The notes: generated by a model from the sequence alone, not told the origin. Positions 1 through 7,038 are shown, counted from the stretch's first letter. The stretch is DNA of 10,945 nt from an uncultured Peptoniphilus sp. (GCA_947254665.1 CAMYEJ010000038.1:1-10945), one strand, 5' to 3'. Translations and numbers: made by a program.

Positions 1-9
1 ACTTTAGAT

Positions 10-58
10 AGTGTATGGAGTGAGTGCACACATTCCAAATTTATTATAAATTTACACT
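10..58. promoter_or_regulatory. Candidate operator/promoter region of the GntR-ABC operon
   Basis: Two dyads lie just upstream of the regulator gene. One is an imperfect palindrome centred at 26/27: GGAGTGAGTG (17-26) faces CACACATTCC (27-36) with 8 of 10 positions pairing, and T16/A37 adds one more. The other is a wider pair, AGTGTA (10-15) and TACACT (53-58). A -10-like TATAAA sits at 45-50, but no convincing -35 box is seen at the right distance. GntR regulators of the YtrA group are dimers that often repress their own operon through such dyads, so an operator here is plausible. Which dyad is bound cannot be told from sequence alone. Confidence 0.4.
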
Positions 59-82
59 TAAATTTAAAAGGAGGTAGAAGAT

Positions 83-469
83 TTGTTTAATATCAATTTA
101 AAAAGTTCAGTCCCAATCTACAAACAAATAGTCGACTCCATTAGAGATTCCATAGTCAAGGGCATGTTTCTTGAAGGAGACAAACTTCCTTCAGTTAGAG
201 AAATGGCAAAGCTACTCCTTGTCAATGAATCCACAGTTCAAAGAGCTTATAGAGAGCTGGAAAGTATGGGAGTCATAAAGACGATAGTAGGCAGAGGAAC
301 ATTTATCGAGTTCGATAAATCTAGAGAACTCTTGGAAAAGGAAAATGTGAAGCGTAAGATAGCGGGTGTTTTTAAAGAAGCTATCTACCACGAATTAAGC
401 TTAGAAGATATAGAAGAAATCTATAGAAATGTAGAAAAGGAGGCAGAGTCTAATGCTAAAAATAAATGA
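83..469 (+). CDS. GntR-family transcriptional regulator, YtrA-like subfamily
   Basis: This is a short (128 aa) DNA-binding regulator, the usual size for the YtrA subfamily, which lacks the large ligand-binding domain of FadR/HutC-type GntR proteins. The winged helix-turn-helix fills residues 8-76: P11-IYKQI, then GDKLPSVREMA (32-42), the recognition helix around 48-60, and the wing GRGTFI (70-75). The remaining 50 residues are a charged helical tail, probably for dimerisation. The start is TTG at 83, set by AGGAGG at 69-74 with 8 bases between; no ATG fits. The last 17 bases overlap the ABC ATPase gene, so the two are probably translationally coupled. It likely represses this operon until an inducer or envelope stress appears. 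The family call is firm; the inducer is unknown. Confidence 0.93.
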   Translation: MFNINLKSSVPIYKQIVDSIRDSIVKGMFLEGDKLPSVREMAKLLLVNESTVQRAYRELESMGVIKTIVGRGTFIEFDKSRELLEKENVKRKIAGVFKEAIYHELSLEDIEEIYRNVEKEAESNAKNK

Positions 470-1310
470 TATTCACAAAAGCTACGGCGAAAAACATGTT
501 TTAAACGGCATTAGTTTCTCCGTAGAAAAAGGAAAAGTTACATCCCTAATAGGAAGAAATGGTTCTGGAAAGACCACCATGCTTGAGATTCTATCCAGAA
601 TAATCTCACAAGATAGCGGATTTATATCCATAGACGATAAAAAGATCGACGAAGATATAACTCTTCAACAAAATATCGCGTTCCTTCCAGACAGATTCGA
701 TCTATTTAAATATTCAAACGCACTAAGGATCATGGAATTTTATGAAATTATCTATCCTCACTTCGATAGAGAATTCGTAAAGACGGAACTTACAAAGCTA
801 AGAATCAGTCCGAAGATGGATGTGAGAAATCTCTCCAAAGGTCAAAGCGCCCTACTCGGACTTGTAATCATCCTTGCAACGGGAGCAGATTATATACTAC
901 TAGATGAAATCCTAGACGGAATAGACGTTGTAAATAGAAGGAAGGTCATCGAGTATGTACTAGACGCAACAGCAGCAGGACGAGCAGTACTAATCTCTTC
1001 CCACTCACTGGATGAACTAGAATCCATCTCCGACACAGCAATATATATCTCTCTAGATGGAAGTCTTCAAGCAGTGGACCAAAGTCTAAATCTAAATAAA
1101 TTCCAAATAGTTCTAAAGGAAACACTAAAGGAAGAAGACAGAGAAAAACTATTTATCACCGGAGAAATCGGAAGAGTTATAACTATTCTCACAGAAGATG
1201 GTTTTGAAGAAGTGCAAAAGAAATTAAAGACAGAAATCATCCAACACGACATCATCCCTGTAAAATACGAAGATGTCTTCTACTATGAAAGCATAAAGGA
1301 GGATAGATGA
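453..1310 (+). CDS. ABC transporter ATP-binding protein (ytr-type operon)
   Basis: This 285-aa cytoplasmic ATPase should power the membrane protein encoded next. Visible motifs are Walker A GRNGSGKT (34-41), the signature LSKGQ (127-131), Walker B YILLDE with catalytic E152, a D-loop DGID (155-158) and the switch histidine H184. Two positions are unusual: the Q-loop reads LPD (78-80) with Asp where Gln is common, and the residue after DE is Ile153 rather than Pro. About 90 residues follow the H-loop, a C-terminal extension common in drug/lantibiotic-type ABC ATPases. The ATG at 453 has AAAAGGAGG at 435-443 with 9 bases between, inside the end of the regulator gene. The stop overlaps the next start by four bases (ATGA). 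Substrate is not evident. Confidence 0.93.
   Translation: MLKINDIHKSYGEKHVLNGISFSVEKGKVTSLIGRNGSGKTTMLEILSRIISQDSGFISIDDKKIDEDITLQQNIAFLPDRFDLFKYSNALRIMEFYEIIYPHFDREFVKTELTKLRISPKMDVRNLSKGQSALLGLVIILATGADYILLDEILDGIDVVNRRKVIEYVLDATAAGRAVLISSHSLDELESISDTAIYISLDGSLQAVDQSLNLNKFQIVLKETLKEEDREKLFITGEIGRVITILTEDGFEEVQKKLKTEIIQHDIIPVKYEDVFYYESIKEDR
1295..1302 (+). promoter_or_regulatory. Ribosome binding site AAAGGAGG, bears on permease start
   Basis: This site ends 4 bases before the ATG at 1307 and 7 bases before the adjacent ATG at 1310. The second spacing is the more usual one, so translation may begin at 1310, one residue shorter. Confidence 0.6.
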
Positions 1311-2527
1311 TGAAAGGATTAGATAAAGTTTTAAAAATTTTATATAAAAAATACAGCCTACTCTTCGCAGTAATATTTATAGGAACCATATTCCTACAAT
1401 TTTCAGCGATAAAGACTGGATATAGATTTATCAGTGAAGACTTGGCATCAAGTGTAATAAAGGTAGAAAAATTTAATAATGGAACCTTTGTAAAAGAGCA
1501 AGATGATTACGTCGATACTCCAGTCCTACAAGAAAGGCTAAAGAAACCATTTACCAAAGAAGATATAAAAATGGTAGCAGACTACGGGAAAAAAGTTGGC
1601 TTAGACAGAGCAGAAAACAATTCAGAATCCTATAGATATGGCGGATCAATAGTTGACTATAATCTTGCCAGAGTCCTTGACTACGACAAAGGTTTAATCT
1701 CAGGAAGCAAGATCCTAAGCATGAACTTCCAATCACTTGTACTACTAGCAGTAGCATTAGCATTCCTTTTAAGTTCAGAATTTATGACTACATTCTACAA
1801 ATTTATGCGCCAAGTCCCAGTAAAAAGAGAAGGAATCTATGTGGCAAAGGTCATCTTTGGAATACTAAGTCTTATGGTGTACCTAGTACTAAGCCTAGGA
1901 ATAAACTATCTCCTACTTAGAAACACACCATTTGGAAATATCTTAACCTTTAGCGGCATTGGTGGACTCATCGGCAAAAATGTGCTACAAATGATAGCGG
2001 CGTTCCTCGGAGCATTTGGCGTAGGAACTCTATCTGGAAATATAGTCGGATTCTTAGGCATGCTCATCATCACATTTGGAGGAGAATTTCTTCTTGAAAT
2101 ATATCTAAGATTCTACCAAGTGTTCTTCAACACAGAATCAATTACATTCTCAGATCTAAGTAATTTCAAAAAGATGATGGAACCAAATCCAATCTTCTCA
2201 ATAGTAACTAGTACAACCACCATAATGTTTGGAAAATATATTTTAAATATAGTTTTCCTATGTCTAGTATACTTCCTAATAGGACTTATAGTAACCAAAT
2301 TAAACGACGGCTCAAGAACTACCAAGTGCATCGTTCTAAAAGGTGCATCAAAGGTTATAATGGTAGTAGCAATAATTACAACAGTATGTACATCTACCCT
2401 ACTAATTAATGGAATATTTGGATCAGGAACAGGAATAGGAATACTAATGTATCCATTTGCAGCATTTATGCTATTTGTAAGTTATAAGTTCTACAAAATG
2501 TTATTCGAAATAAATATCGGATTCTAA
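1307..2527 (+). CDS. ABC transporter membrane protein (permease)
   Basis: This 406-aa integral membrane protein is the likely partner of the ATPase whose stop codon it overlaps. Hydrophobic segments are seen near residues 18-36, 142-160, 181-204, 223-247, 248-266, 311-331, 349-370 and 377-398, about eight helices. Between the first and second lies a polar loop of about 100 residues (37-140), probably outside the cell; this layout of one helix, a large loop and a helix bundle recalls permeases of ytr-like and other ABC-2-type exporters. The loop is rich in charged and aromatic residues with no motif I recognise. The gene uses either of two adjacent ATG codons. The lipoprotein gene follows 10 bases after the stop. 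Function as an exporter or sensor is inferred from context only. Confidence 0.85.
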   Translation: MMKGLDKVLKILYKKYSLLFAVIFIGTIFLQFSAIKTGYRFISEDLASSVIKVEKFNNGTFVKEQDDYVDTPVLQERLKKPFTKEDIKMVADYGKKVGLDRAENNSESYRYGGSIVDYNLARVLDYDKGLISGSKILSMNFQSLVLLAVALAFLLSSEFMTTFYKFMRQVPVKREGIYVAKVIFGILSLMVYLVLSLGINYLLLRNTPFGNILTFSGIGGLIGKNVLQMIAAFLGAFGVGTLSGNIVGFLGMLIITFGGEFLLEIYLRFYQVFFNTESITFSDLSNFKKMMEPNPIFSIVTSTTTIMFGKYILNIVFLCLVYFLIGLIVTKLNDGSRTTKCIVLKGASKVIMVVAIITTVCTSTLLINGIFGSGTGIGILMYPFAAFMLFVSYKFYKMLFEINIGF

Positions 2528-2537
2528 GGAGGATATT

Positions 2538-2954
2538 ATGAAAAGGTTCAAAAAGATTTTAGTTCTGGTTATGGTGCTAGTCCTTGTGATTTCTACAGGA
2601 TGTCAGAAGAAATCCCTCTATGAAGAAAGACTGGAAGGATCACTATTTACATCACACCAAGGACTAATCTACTTTGACAAGGACCATATCTTCGTACAAA
2701 TGTACACAGATTTGCAACATGTACCGGAAGATAAAAGGGACGAAGAAATAGAAAAGATGCGTAAAGAAGGAACCTTAACAGGCGAACTCACCTCTTCCTT
2801 TAATGAAGAAATCAAATCTGAGAATCCTATCTTGGAAGAAGACGGAACCATTAAGAGTGATTCACTTCCAGATTTAAAGATCGACGAAAACGGACACATC
2901 ACCTTTAGAGACATAGACTTTGTCTTTAAAGTTAGAGAAGAAAATAAAAAATAA
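2538..2954 (+). CDS. Small predicted lipoprotein of the ABC operon
   Basis: The 138-aa product starts with a typical type II signal: MKRFKK, a hydrophobic core rich in Leu and Val (residues 7-18), then STGC with the lipidated cysteine at position 22. The residue at -3 is Ser rather than the preferred Leu, with Ile at -4, so the lipobox is slightly off consensus. The mature part of about 117 residues is hydrophilic, with charged stretches around 65-80 and 90-105 and a short beta-like C-terminal end; I do not recognise a domain. The ATG has AAGGAGG at 2526-2532 with 5 bases between, overlapping the permease stop. As the last gene before the terminator it is probably an outside-facing accessory of the ABC system, for example a ligand-capturing or immunity-type protein. 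That role is inference. Confidence 0.82.
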   Translation: MKRFKKILVLVMVLVLVISTGCQKKSLYEERLEGSLFTSHQGLIYFDKDHIFVQMYTDLQHVPEDKRDEEIEKMRKEGTLTGELTSSFNEEIKSENPILEEDGTIKSDSLPDLKIDENGHITFRDIDFVFKVREENKK

Positions 2955-2980
2955 AAAGAATTAAAATTATAATTAAAATT

Positions 2981-3007
2981 AGGATGGAAAATTTCCATCC
3001 TTTTTTT
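2981..3007 (+). terminator. Intrinsic terminator of the first ABC operon
   Basis: A near-perfect palindrome AGGATGGA (2981-2988) / TCCATCCT (2994-3001) with a short AT loop is followed by a run of seven T (3001-3007). It lies 27 bases after the lipoprotein stop. Confidence 0.9.
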
Positions 3008-3033
3008 ATTGCGCCCCAATCCATAGAAAAATA

Positions 3034-3062
3034 TTGCTAACTGGTCTATAATTAATTATGAA
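3034..3062 (+). promoter_or_regulatory. Probable promoter of the FHA-ABC / zinc-ribbon unit
   Basis: TTGCTA (3034-3039) and TATGAA (3057-3062) are spaced by 17 bases and match 4 of 6 consensus positions each. A perfect TATAAT at 3047-3052 is also present but has no good -35 box at 16-18 bases. The segment sits between the upstream terminator and the next ribosome site, where a promoter is expected. Which -10 is used cannot be settled by reading. Confidence 0.45.
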
Positions 3063-3104
3063 TGATTTATCTTATTAATTAGCAAATTATAGTAATTGAT
3101 TGAC

Positions 3105-3111
3105 GAGGAGG
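3105..3111 (+). promoter_or_regulatory. Ribosome binding site GAGGAGG that sets the start at 3117
   Basis: The frame is open from a TTG at 3096, but that codon lies upstream of this strong site. The ATG at 3117 is 5 bases after it, so the protein begins at 3117 and the seven residues before it are untranslated. Confidence 0.8.
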
Positions 3112-3116
3112 ATGTC

Positions 3117-4442
3117 ATGGCGAAGTCTAATGAAAAATTTATATTTATCTTTGACGAGGATGGAATTAGGAAGATTCGCTTAAATGGAAAACTCACCATC
3201 GGAACTGGAAACGATAGTAGCGCCTCAGATATAATCGTAAAAAAAGATTGCCCCAGTGGAATTTTAGGCTGGTTTGAACTAACAGAAAGAGGCTATGTCT
3301 ACACCAACGCAAGTGATATGCTAGACACTTGGATCGATTTAAACCATCTAAATAGTAATGTCGGGGTAGTTCTAAAAAATAATACCCATATTATTTTAAC
3401 TGCAAAAGATCGAAGCGAAGGCATGATTTCCATATTCTACACAGAAGATGCAGAAAGGGTTAACTCTCCTTGGAAAGTTTTAAATAAAAATGAGGCTCGA
3501 GTGAGTCAAATTGTAAGGAAATTAAAACCTGGAGACTTTTACGTAGACGAAGAAGAGGTCTATATAATTCACGACGACCTATGTTTTTATCAACAGGCTG
3601 ATGCAGAGATTTTAAAAATAAAAAGACCTTATAGCAAAGATCTTTCCATCAGAATAAGAGAGAGAATCGGAAAAGAAAAGGGCAAAAATAGAAGACTTCT
3701 AAAGGACATAAATTTAGATATACATCCAAGGGAAATGGTGCTCGTTGTCGGAGGATCTGGCGCTGGCAAGACCACTTTTGTAAATGCTGTGTCTGGATAT
3801 GAAAAAGCAGATGCAGAAATCCGTTACAAGGAGTTTAATCTCTACAAAAATTCACAAAAAGTGAGACGTTTGGTAAGGTTAGTTCCGCAGTTTGACACCC
3901 TTCGTGACATGGATACGGTCTACCACACTCTAAAAGATGCGGCCTTGCTTCAACTTCCTTTGGAAATTGTAAAAGATAGGAAGAGACTAAACGAAAAATT
4001 AGATTCAATTCTCAAAACCTTCGGCATGGAAAAAGAGAAAAATAATTTTGTAAAAAAAATCAGTGGCGGTCAGAGAAAGAGACTTAGCATCGCGGTGGAA
4101 TACCTAAGCGAGCCAGAAATTTTCTTCTTAGATGAACCAGACTCAGGGCTCGACGCAGGATCTGCAGAAATGGTAATGAAACAAGTAAGAGCCATCGTCG
4201 ATGAAGAAAAGATAGCCATAGTCATCTCCCACTCACCCGATAGAATAAAAGAACTCTACGACAAAATCTTGGTCATAGCCAAAGATTCCGTAGAAAACTG
4301 TGGCCATATGGCGTTCTATGGGAGTATCGACGAAGCATTGGAGTTTTTCCAAGTAGAAAAACTTGAAGATATAGTAAAACTTATAAATAATCAAGAAGAG
4401 GCAGATTATTTTATAAATAAATTTAAAATGGCAGGTAATTAA
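3117..4442 (+). CDS. FHA-like domain fused to ABCG-type ABC ATPase
   Basis: The 441-aa protein has two parts. Residues 8-110 are beta-rich and resemble an FHA fold (LTIG at 26-29, NDSSASDIIV at 32-41), but the phosphothreonine-binding Arg after the Gly and the SRxH signature are not evident, so the fold call is tentative. Residues 111-190 are a linker of unknown fold. From about 191 (RRLLKDINLDI) an ABC domain follows: Walker A GGSGAGKT (212-219), Q258, signature ISGGQ (315-319), Walker B IFFLDE (E340), SGLD (343-346) and H372. GGSGAGKTTFVNAVSGYEKA and the PQ-D-LRDMDTVYHTL segment match the ABCG/White-like class, which in bacteria is often fused to FHA domains. The permease is encoded one base downstream rather than fused. 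FHA domains usually read Ser/Thr kinase signals; no kinase is encoded in this window. Confidence 0.88.
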   Translation: MAKSNEKFIFIFDEDGIRKIRLNGKLTIGTGNDSSASDIIVKKDCPSGILGWFELTERGYVYTNASDMLDTWIDLNHLNSNVGVVLKNNTHIILTAKDRSEGMISIFYTEDAERVNSPWKVLNKNEARVSQIVRKLKPGDFYVDEEEVYIIHDDLCFYQQADAEILKIKRPYSKDLSIRIRERIGKEKGKNRRLLKDINLDIHPREMVLVVGGSGAGKTTFVNAVSGYEKADAEIRYKEFNLYKNSQKVRRLVRLVPQFDTLRDMDTVYHTLKDAALLQLPLEIVKDRKRLNEKLDSILKTFGMEKEKNNFVKKISGGQRKRLSIAVEYLSEPEIFFLDEPDSGLDAGSAEMVMKQVRAIVDEEKIAIVISHSPDRIKELYDKILVIAKDSVENCGHMAFYGSIDEALEFFQVEKLEDIVKLINNQEEADYFINKFKMAGN

Positions 4443-4443
4443 A

Positions 4444-5325
4444 ATGGATAGCGATCGTTATTTTTTACAACTAAAAGTATATTTTAAGAAGTACATTCGT
4501 GTATTTTTAAATTCCAATGGCATCTTAAAAATTCTATCAACATTTATAATCACAGCCATGGTACTTACAGCAACAAGCAAAGATGCATTCAAACTCTTTG
4601 ACGACACGAGAACCACCCTTTTCGCAATAGTTTGCGCATGTATATGGACGGGACTTTTTAACTCAATAGAGATAATCTGTTCCGAAAGAAATTCCATAAG
4701 ACAGGAACATAAATCTGGAAATGTAAGTTATTCAGTATTTCTATTTTCCCATATGCTAGTAGAACTCATCCTTTGTTTAGTAGAAGCACTGATAATTTCA
4801 GCTATGGTTTTGTCAGTATATAAACGAGGACTCGCAGTCGGAAAGACTTTGGATTTAGCAAGGGTAATTTACTTTACTCTATCAGTATTTTTAATAATAT
4901 ACGCATCAGATATGCTTGGACTTATGATTTCATCACTAGTTAAGAGTAACAAGATGGCGATGACGGTGATGCCCTTTGCCCTTATATTTCAATTAGTGCT
5001 TTCAAACTTTATTTTTAAACTAGAAGGCTGGAAGAAAATCTTGTCCAAATTTACCATTGCAAATTGGGGCTTGAAATCATTGGGAATTGCAATAGATATT
5101 TTCAATTCTACAAATGCACCGGAAGCTTCAGAAGAATATCAAAATCCTGTTGTAGTAGATAAAATAAATAGATTCTTAGCAGAAAATAAAATTGCTTCTG
5201 AAAATTTCTATAAAACAACTCTTTATAATGTATTAATAACATTAATAGTGTTTATTTTATTTATAGTTGTCCACGCAGCCATAGCAAGGTTCGCCCTAGG
5301 ACGTATCGACAAAGACGAAAGATAG
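4444..5325 (+). CDS. ABC-2 / ABCG-type permease subunit
   Basis: This 293-aa protein has six hydrophobic segments near residues 25-43, 57-78, 100-125, 139-166, 171-192 and 258-284, the topology of an ABC-2/ABCG membrane domain. After the second helix the stretch SERNSIRQEHKSGNVSYSVF (80-99) matches the charged coupling segment of ABCG proteins (an ER...E...G.YS pattern), which supports pairing with the ATPase upstream. A loop of about 65 residues (193-257) precedes the last helix and is probably outside, as in ABCG proteins. The ATG lies one base after the ATPase stop and has only a weak AGG upstream, so translation is probably coupled. It ends 11 bases before the zinc-ribbon gene start. Export direction is inferred from the family; the substrate is unknown. 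Confidence 0.87.
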   Translation: MDSDRYFLQLKVYFKKYIRVFLNSNGILKILSTFIITAMVLTATSKDAFKLFDDTRTTLFAIVCACIWTGLFNSIEIICSERNSIRQEHKSGNVSYSVFLFSHMLVELILCLVEALIISAMVLSVYKRGLAVGKTLDLARVIYFTLSVFLIIYASDMLGLMISSLVKSNKMAMTVMPFALIFQLVLSNFIFKLEGWKKILSKFTIANWGLKSLGIAIDIFNSTNAPEASEEYQNPVVVDKINRFLAENKIASENFYKTTLYNVLITLIVFILFIVVHAAIARFALGRIDKDER

Positions 5326-5331
5326 TGAGGA
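5326..5331 (+). promoter_or_regulatory. Ribosome binding site TGAGGA that sets the start at 5337
   Basis: An in-frame GTG at 5325 overlaps the permease stop, but it is itself part of this Shine-Dalgarno-like sequence. The ATG at 5337 is 5 bases downstream and puts the zinc-ribbon right at the N-terminus (MYTCKNCG), as is usual in such proteins. Confidence 0.7.
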
Positions 5332-5336
5332 ATAAA

Positions 5337-6758
5337 ATGTATACATGTAAAAATTGTGGAAATAAAGTCCCTGAAGGTAATAAATTTTGCGGAGTTTGTG
5401 GCACTCCAGTTCAAATGAATAGCAGCTCCAATAATGAAAGAAGAATAATCGAAGACTACGACGAACTAAAAAACAGTAGCAAGACCTTCAAAAGAAAGAG
5501 GAAAACTCCTACCATAGTTTGGATTATACTTGGAATAATAATAGCTTTTGCATTAATATTTTCAATATTAAAATTTAAAAATTCTATCTTAAATCCATTT
5601 ATAAAGACTCTAAGTATAGCTGACTTCATAGAAGATCCCGTCTTTGAAGGCATTAACGAAGAAGGAACACTGGATACAGACAGCTTAAAATTAAATAGAG
5701 ATATGCTTGAAGAAAAACTCAGAGAAAAATTGGGAGAAGATGCAAATTTCAGCGTGTCAGACATCGTGGATAATATTACATTTATCATAAATCCAAACAA
5801 CAAATTAAAAAATGACGAAAAGGTCACAGTAATAGCGCAAATAAGAAACAAAGAAAATTTACAAGATAGCCTCGGCATAAGATTTACAAACACGAGCAAA
5901 GAATTCACTGTTAAAGGGTTACAAGAAGTACTAGAGGTGGATCCATTCGACGGATTTAAACCAAAATTCACAGGAGTATCTCCAAAACTAAAGATCAAAA
6001 TAACAAACACCAAACTACAAGGAGATAACCCACTAGAAAGAGCCCTCGGTTCTGCAAGTAACTACTACGATATCTACAGAGACGGAAAACTCCTAGATGA
6101 CGATCAATATGTAAAGATTGGCGACGAAATAAAATTCGTCTTTAACCAAGACGGAATAGATAGGCTCCACGAATATGCCTACAAGCCAAGTACTTTGGAA
6201 AAAGAATACAAAATTACAAATAAAGACGCAAGAAGTTACATCCTAACCAAAGAAGAACTAGACCCAGACTTCTTCGAAAAGATAAAAGACCAAGCCTACT
6301 CAATCGTAAAATCAGACCTCGCATCAAGAAACAATCCAGACACACCAGTATATAGCGGGCTCTACTTCCTAACACCAAAAGAAACTGGATTAAACTCTGG
6401 CGGAATATTTAGCGACTATAACGTTCCAATAATGTACCTGGTTTATAGTTACAACGTCGAAAAATATGACAAAGTTGAGAAGGAATATACAGCAGTAGAA
6501 GTGTCAAACTTCCTAGTAGATAAAATCGACACGCCAGAATCAAAAAACGAAGAAGAAACGGAAGAAACAGAAGATGAAGGCGAAAAGATAAAGAGCGAAG
6601 TATCAACAGATAATAGCAAGCCAGATCAAATCATAGACTATAAAAATATTAGCAAAGTATACGGCAGGTACGAAACCATGGACGAACTAAAACTAGATCA
6701 AGTAGAATCAAAACTAAAGGATTACAACTACGAAGTCTATGACGGAGCAACAAAGTAG
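5337..6758 (+). CDS. Zinc-ribbon membrane protein with duplicated extracellular domain
   Basis: The 473-aa protein begins with a zinc-ribbon with cysteines C4, C7, C18 and C21 (CxxC-10-CxxC), then a polar linker with a basic patch (KRKRK, 52-56), and one membrane helix at about 59-80. This gives a cytoplasmic ribbon and a large outside part, the layout of TcaA/YvbJ-type proteins. The outside part seems to hold two related beta-rich units: about 98-196 and 202-296. They share FEGIN/FTGVS, a KNDEKVTV/KIGDEIKFV strand and a KEFTVKGL/KEYKITNK end. A third segment (300-400) has an aromatic strand pattern and is followed by a very acidic low-complexity stretch (403-415) before a short C-terminal part. 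It is last in the unit with the ABCG-like pair and is probably their accessory or a surface sensor. No enzyme motif is visible. Confidence 0.85.
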   Translation: MYTCKNCGNKVPEGNKFCGVCGTPVQMNSSSNNERRIIEDYDELKNSSKTFKRKRKTPTIVWIILGIIIAFALIFSILKFKNSILNPFIKTLSIADFIEDPVFEGINEEGTLDTDSLKLNRDMLEEKLREKLGEDANFSVSDIVDNITFIINPNNKLKNDEKVTVIAQIRNKENLQDSLGIRFTNTSKEFTVKGLQEVLEVDPFDGFKPKFTGVSPKLKIKITNTKLQGDNPLERALGSASNYYDIYRDGKLLDDDQYVKIGDEIKFVFNQDGIDRLHEYAYKPSTLEKEYKITNKDARSYILTKEELDPDFFEKIKDQAYSIVKSDLASRNNPDTPVYSGLYFLTPKETGLNSGGIFSDYNVPIMYLVYSYNVEKYDKVEKEYTAVEVSNFLVDKIDTPESKNEEETEETEDEGEKIKSEVSTDNSKPDQIIDYKNISKVYGRYETMDELKLDQVESKLKDYNYEVYDGATK

Positions 6759-6820
6759 GAAAACTTTAGAAAAAGTAAAAATTTTAGAATTTTAGAAAAT
6801 TAAGTGATTCAAGTAATTAA

Positions 6821-6845
6821 AAGTCCGCTTCGGCGGATTTTTTAT
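6821..6845 (+). terminator. Intrinsic terminator of the FHA-ABC / zinc-ribbon unit
   Basis: TCCGC (6824-6828) pairs with GCGGA (6833-6837) around a stable TTCG loop, with extra A-T pairing outside, followed by a T-tract (6838-6843). It lies about 65 bases after the zinc-ribbon gene stop. Confidence 0.9.
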
Positions 6846-6890
6846 TTGTATTTATTTTCTTTAATCTTAAAGAGATCCCTAAGGAATACA

Positions 6891-6941
6891 GTCATCCTGA
6901 GCGGAAGCGACGAAGGAGCTGGAGTCGAACGGGTATAACCT
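6891..6941 (+). repeat. Q-type repeat, copy A
   Basis: It begins GTCATCCTGAGCGGAA and contains GAGTCGAA at 6922-6929, followed by GGGTATAACCT (6931-6941). The opening and the GTCGAA end are shared with copies B and C; the GGGTATAACCT tail is shared only with the inverted copy C. The inner part differs between copies. Sequences with the GTCATCCTGAGCGGA...GTCGAAGGATCT pattern are, from memory, dispersed in many bacterial genomes as REP-like intergenic repeats. Confidence 0.75.
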
Positions 6942-6974
6942 CTACTGGTCAAGCACAGATGATGATTTAATTTT

Positions 6975-7038
6975 GTAGCGGAAGCTACCAGCTTCCATCA
7001 ACCTTGATACTACACTATCTATCCTCAGCCGTAAGGCG
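6975..7038 (+). repeat. P-type hairpin repeat, copy 1 (with internal insertion)
   Basis: GTAGCGGAAGC (6975-6985), loop TACCA, then GCTTCC (6991-6996) give a 6-bp stem GGAAGC/GCTTCC. The second part CAGCCGTAAGGCG (7026-7038), a mini-hairpin GCC-GTAA-GGC, is separated from it by 29 extra bases (6997-7025) that are replaced by a single A in copy 2. The insert begins with the small palindrome ATCAACCTTGAT. Confidence 0.65.

Noticed and set aside
3096..3116. Upstream TTG start for the FHA-ABC gene
   Set aside because: The strong GAGGAGG lies downstream of that TTG and properly spaced before the ATG at 3117.
5325..5336. GTG start for the zinc-ribbon gene
   Set aside because: The GTG is part of the Shine-Dalgarno-like sequence itself; the ATG at 5337 is better placed and gives the usual N-terminal CxxC.
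5456..6013. Minus-strand open frame of 185 codons
   Set aside because: It is opposite the zinc-ribbon gene, whose frame carries clear motifs. The Ser/Phe/Leu-rich product is what the complement of Lys/Glu-rich coding gives.
6891..6941. tRNA fragment (GAGTCGAAC resembles a T-arm)
   Set aside because: No acceptor, D or anticodon arms can be fitted around it, and the motif belongs to the Q repeat.
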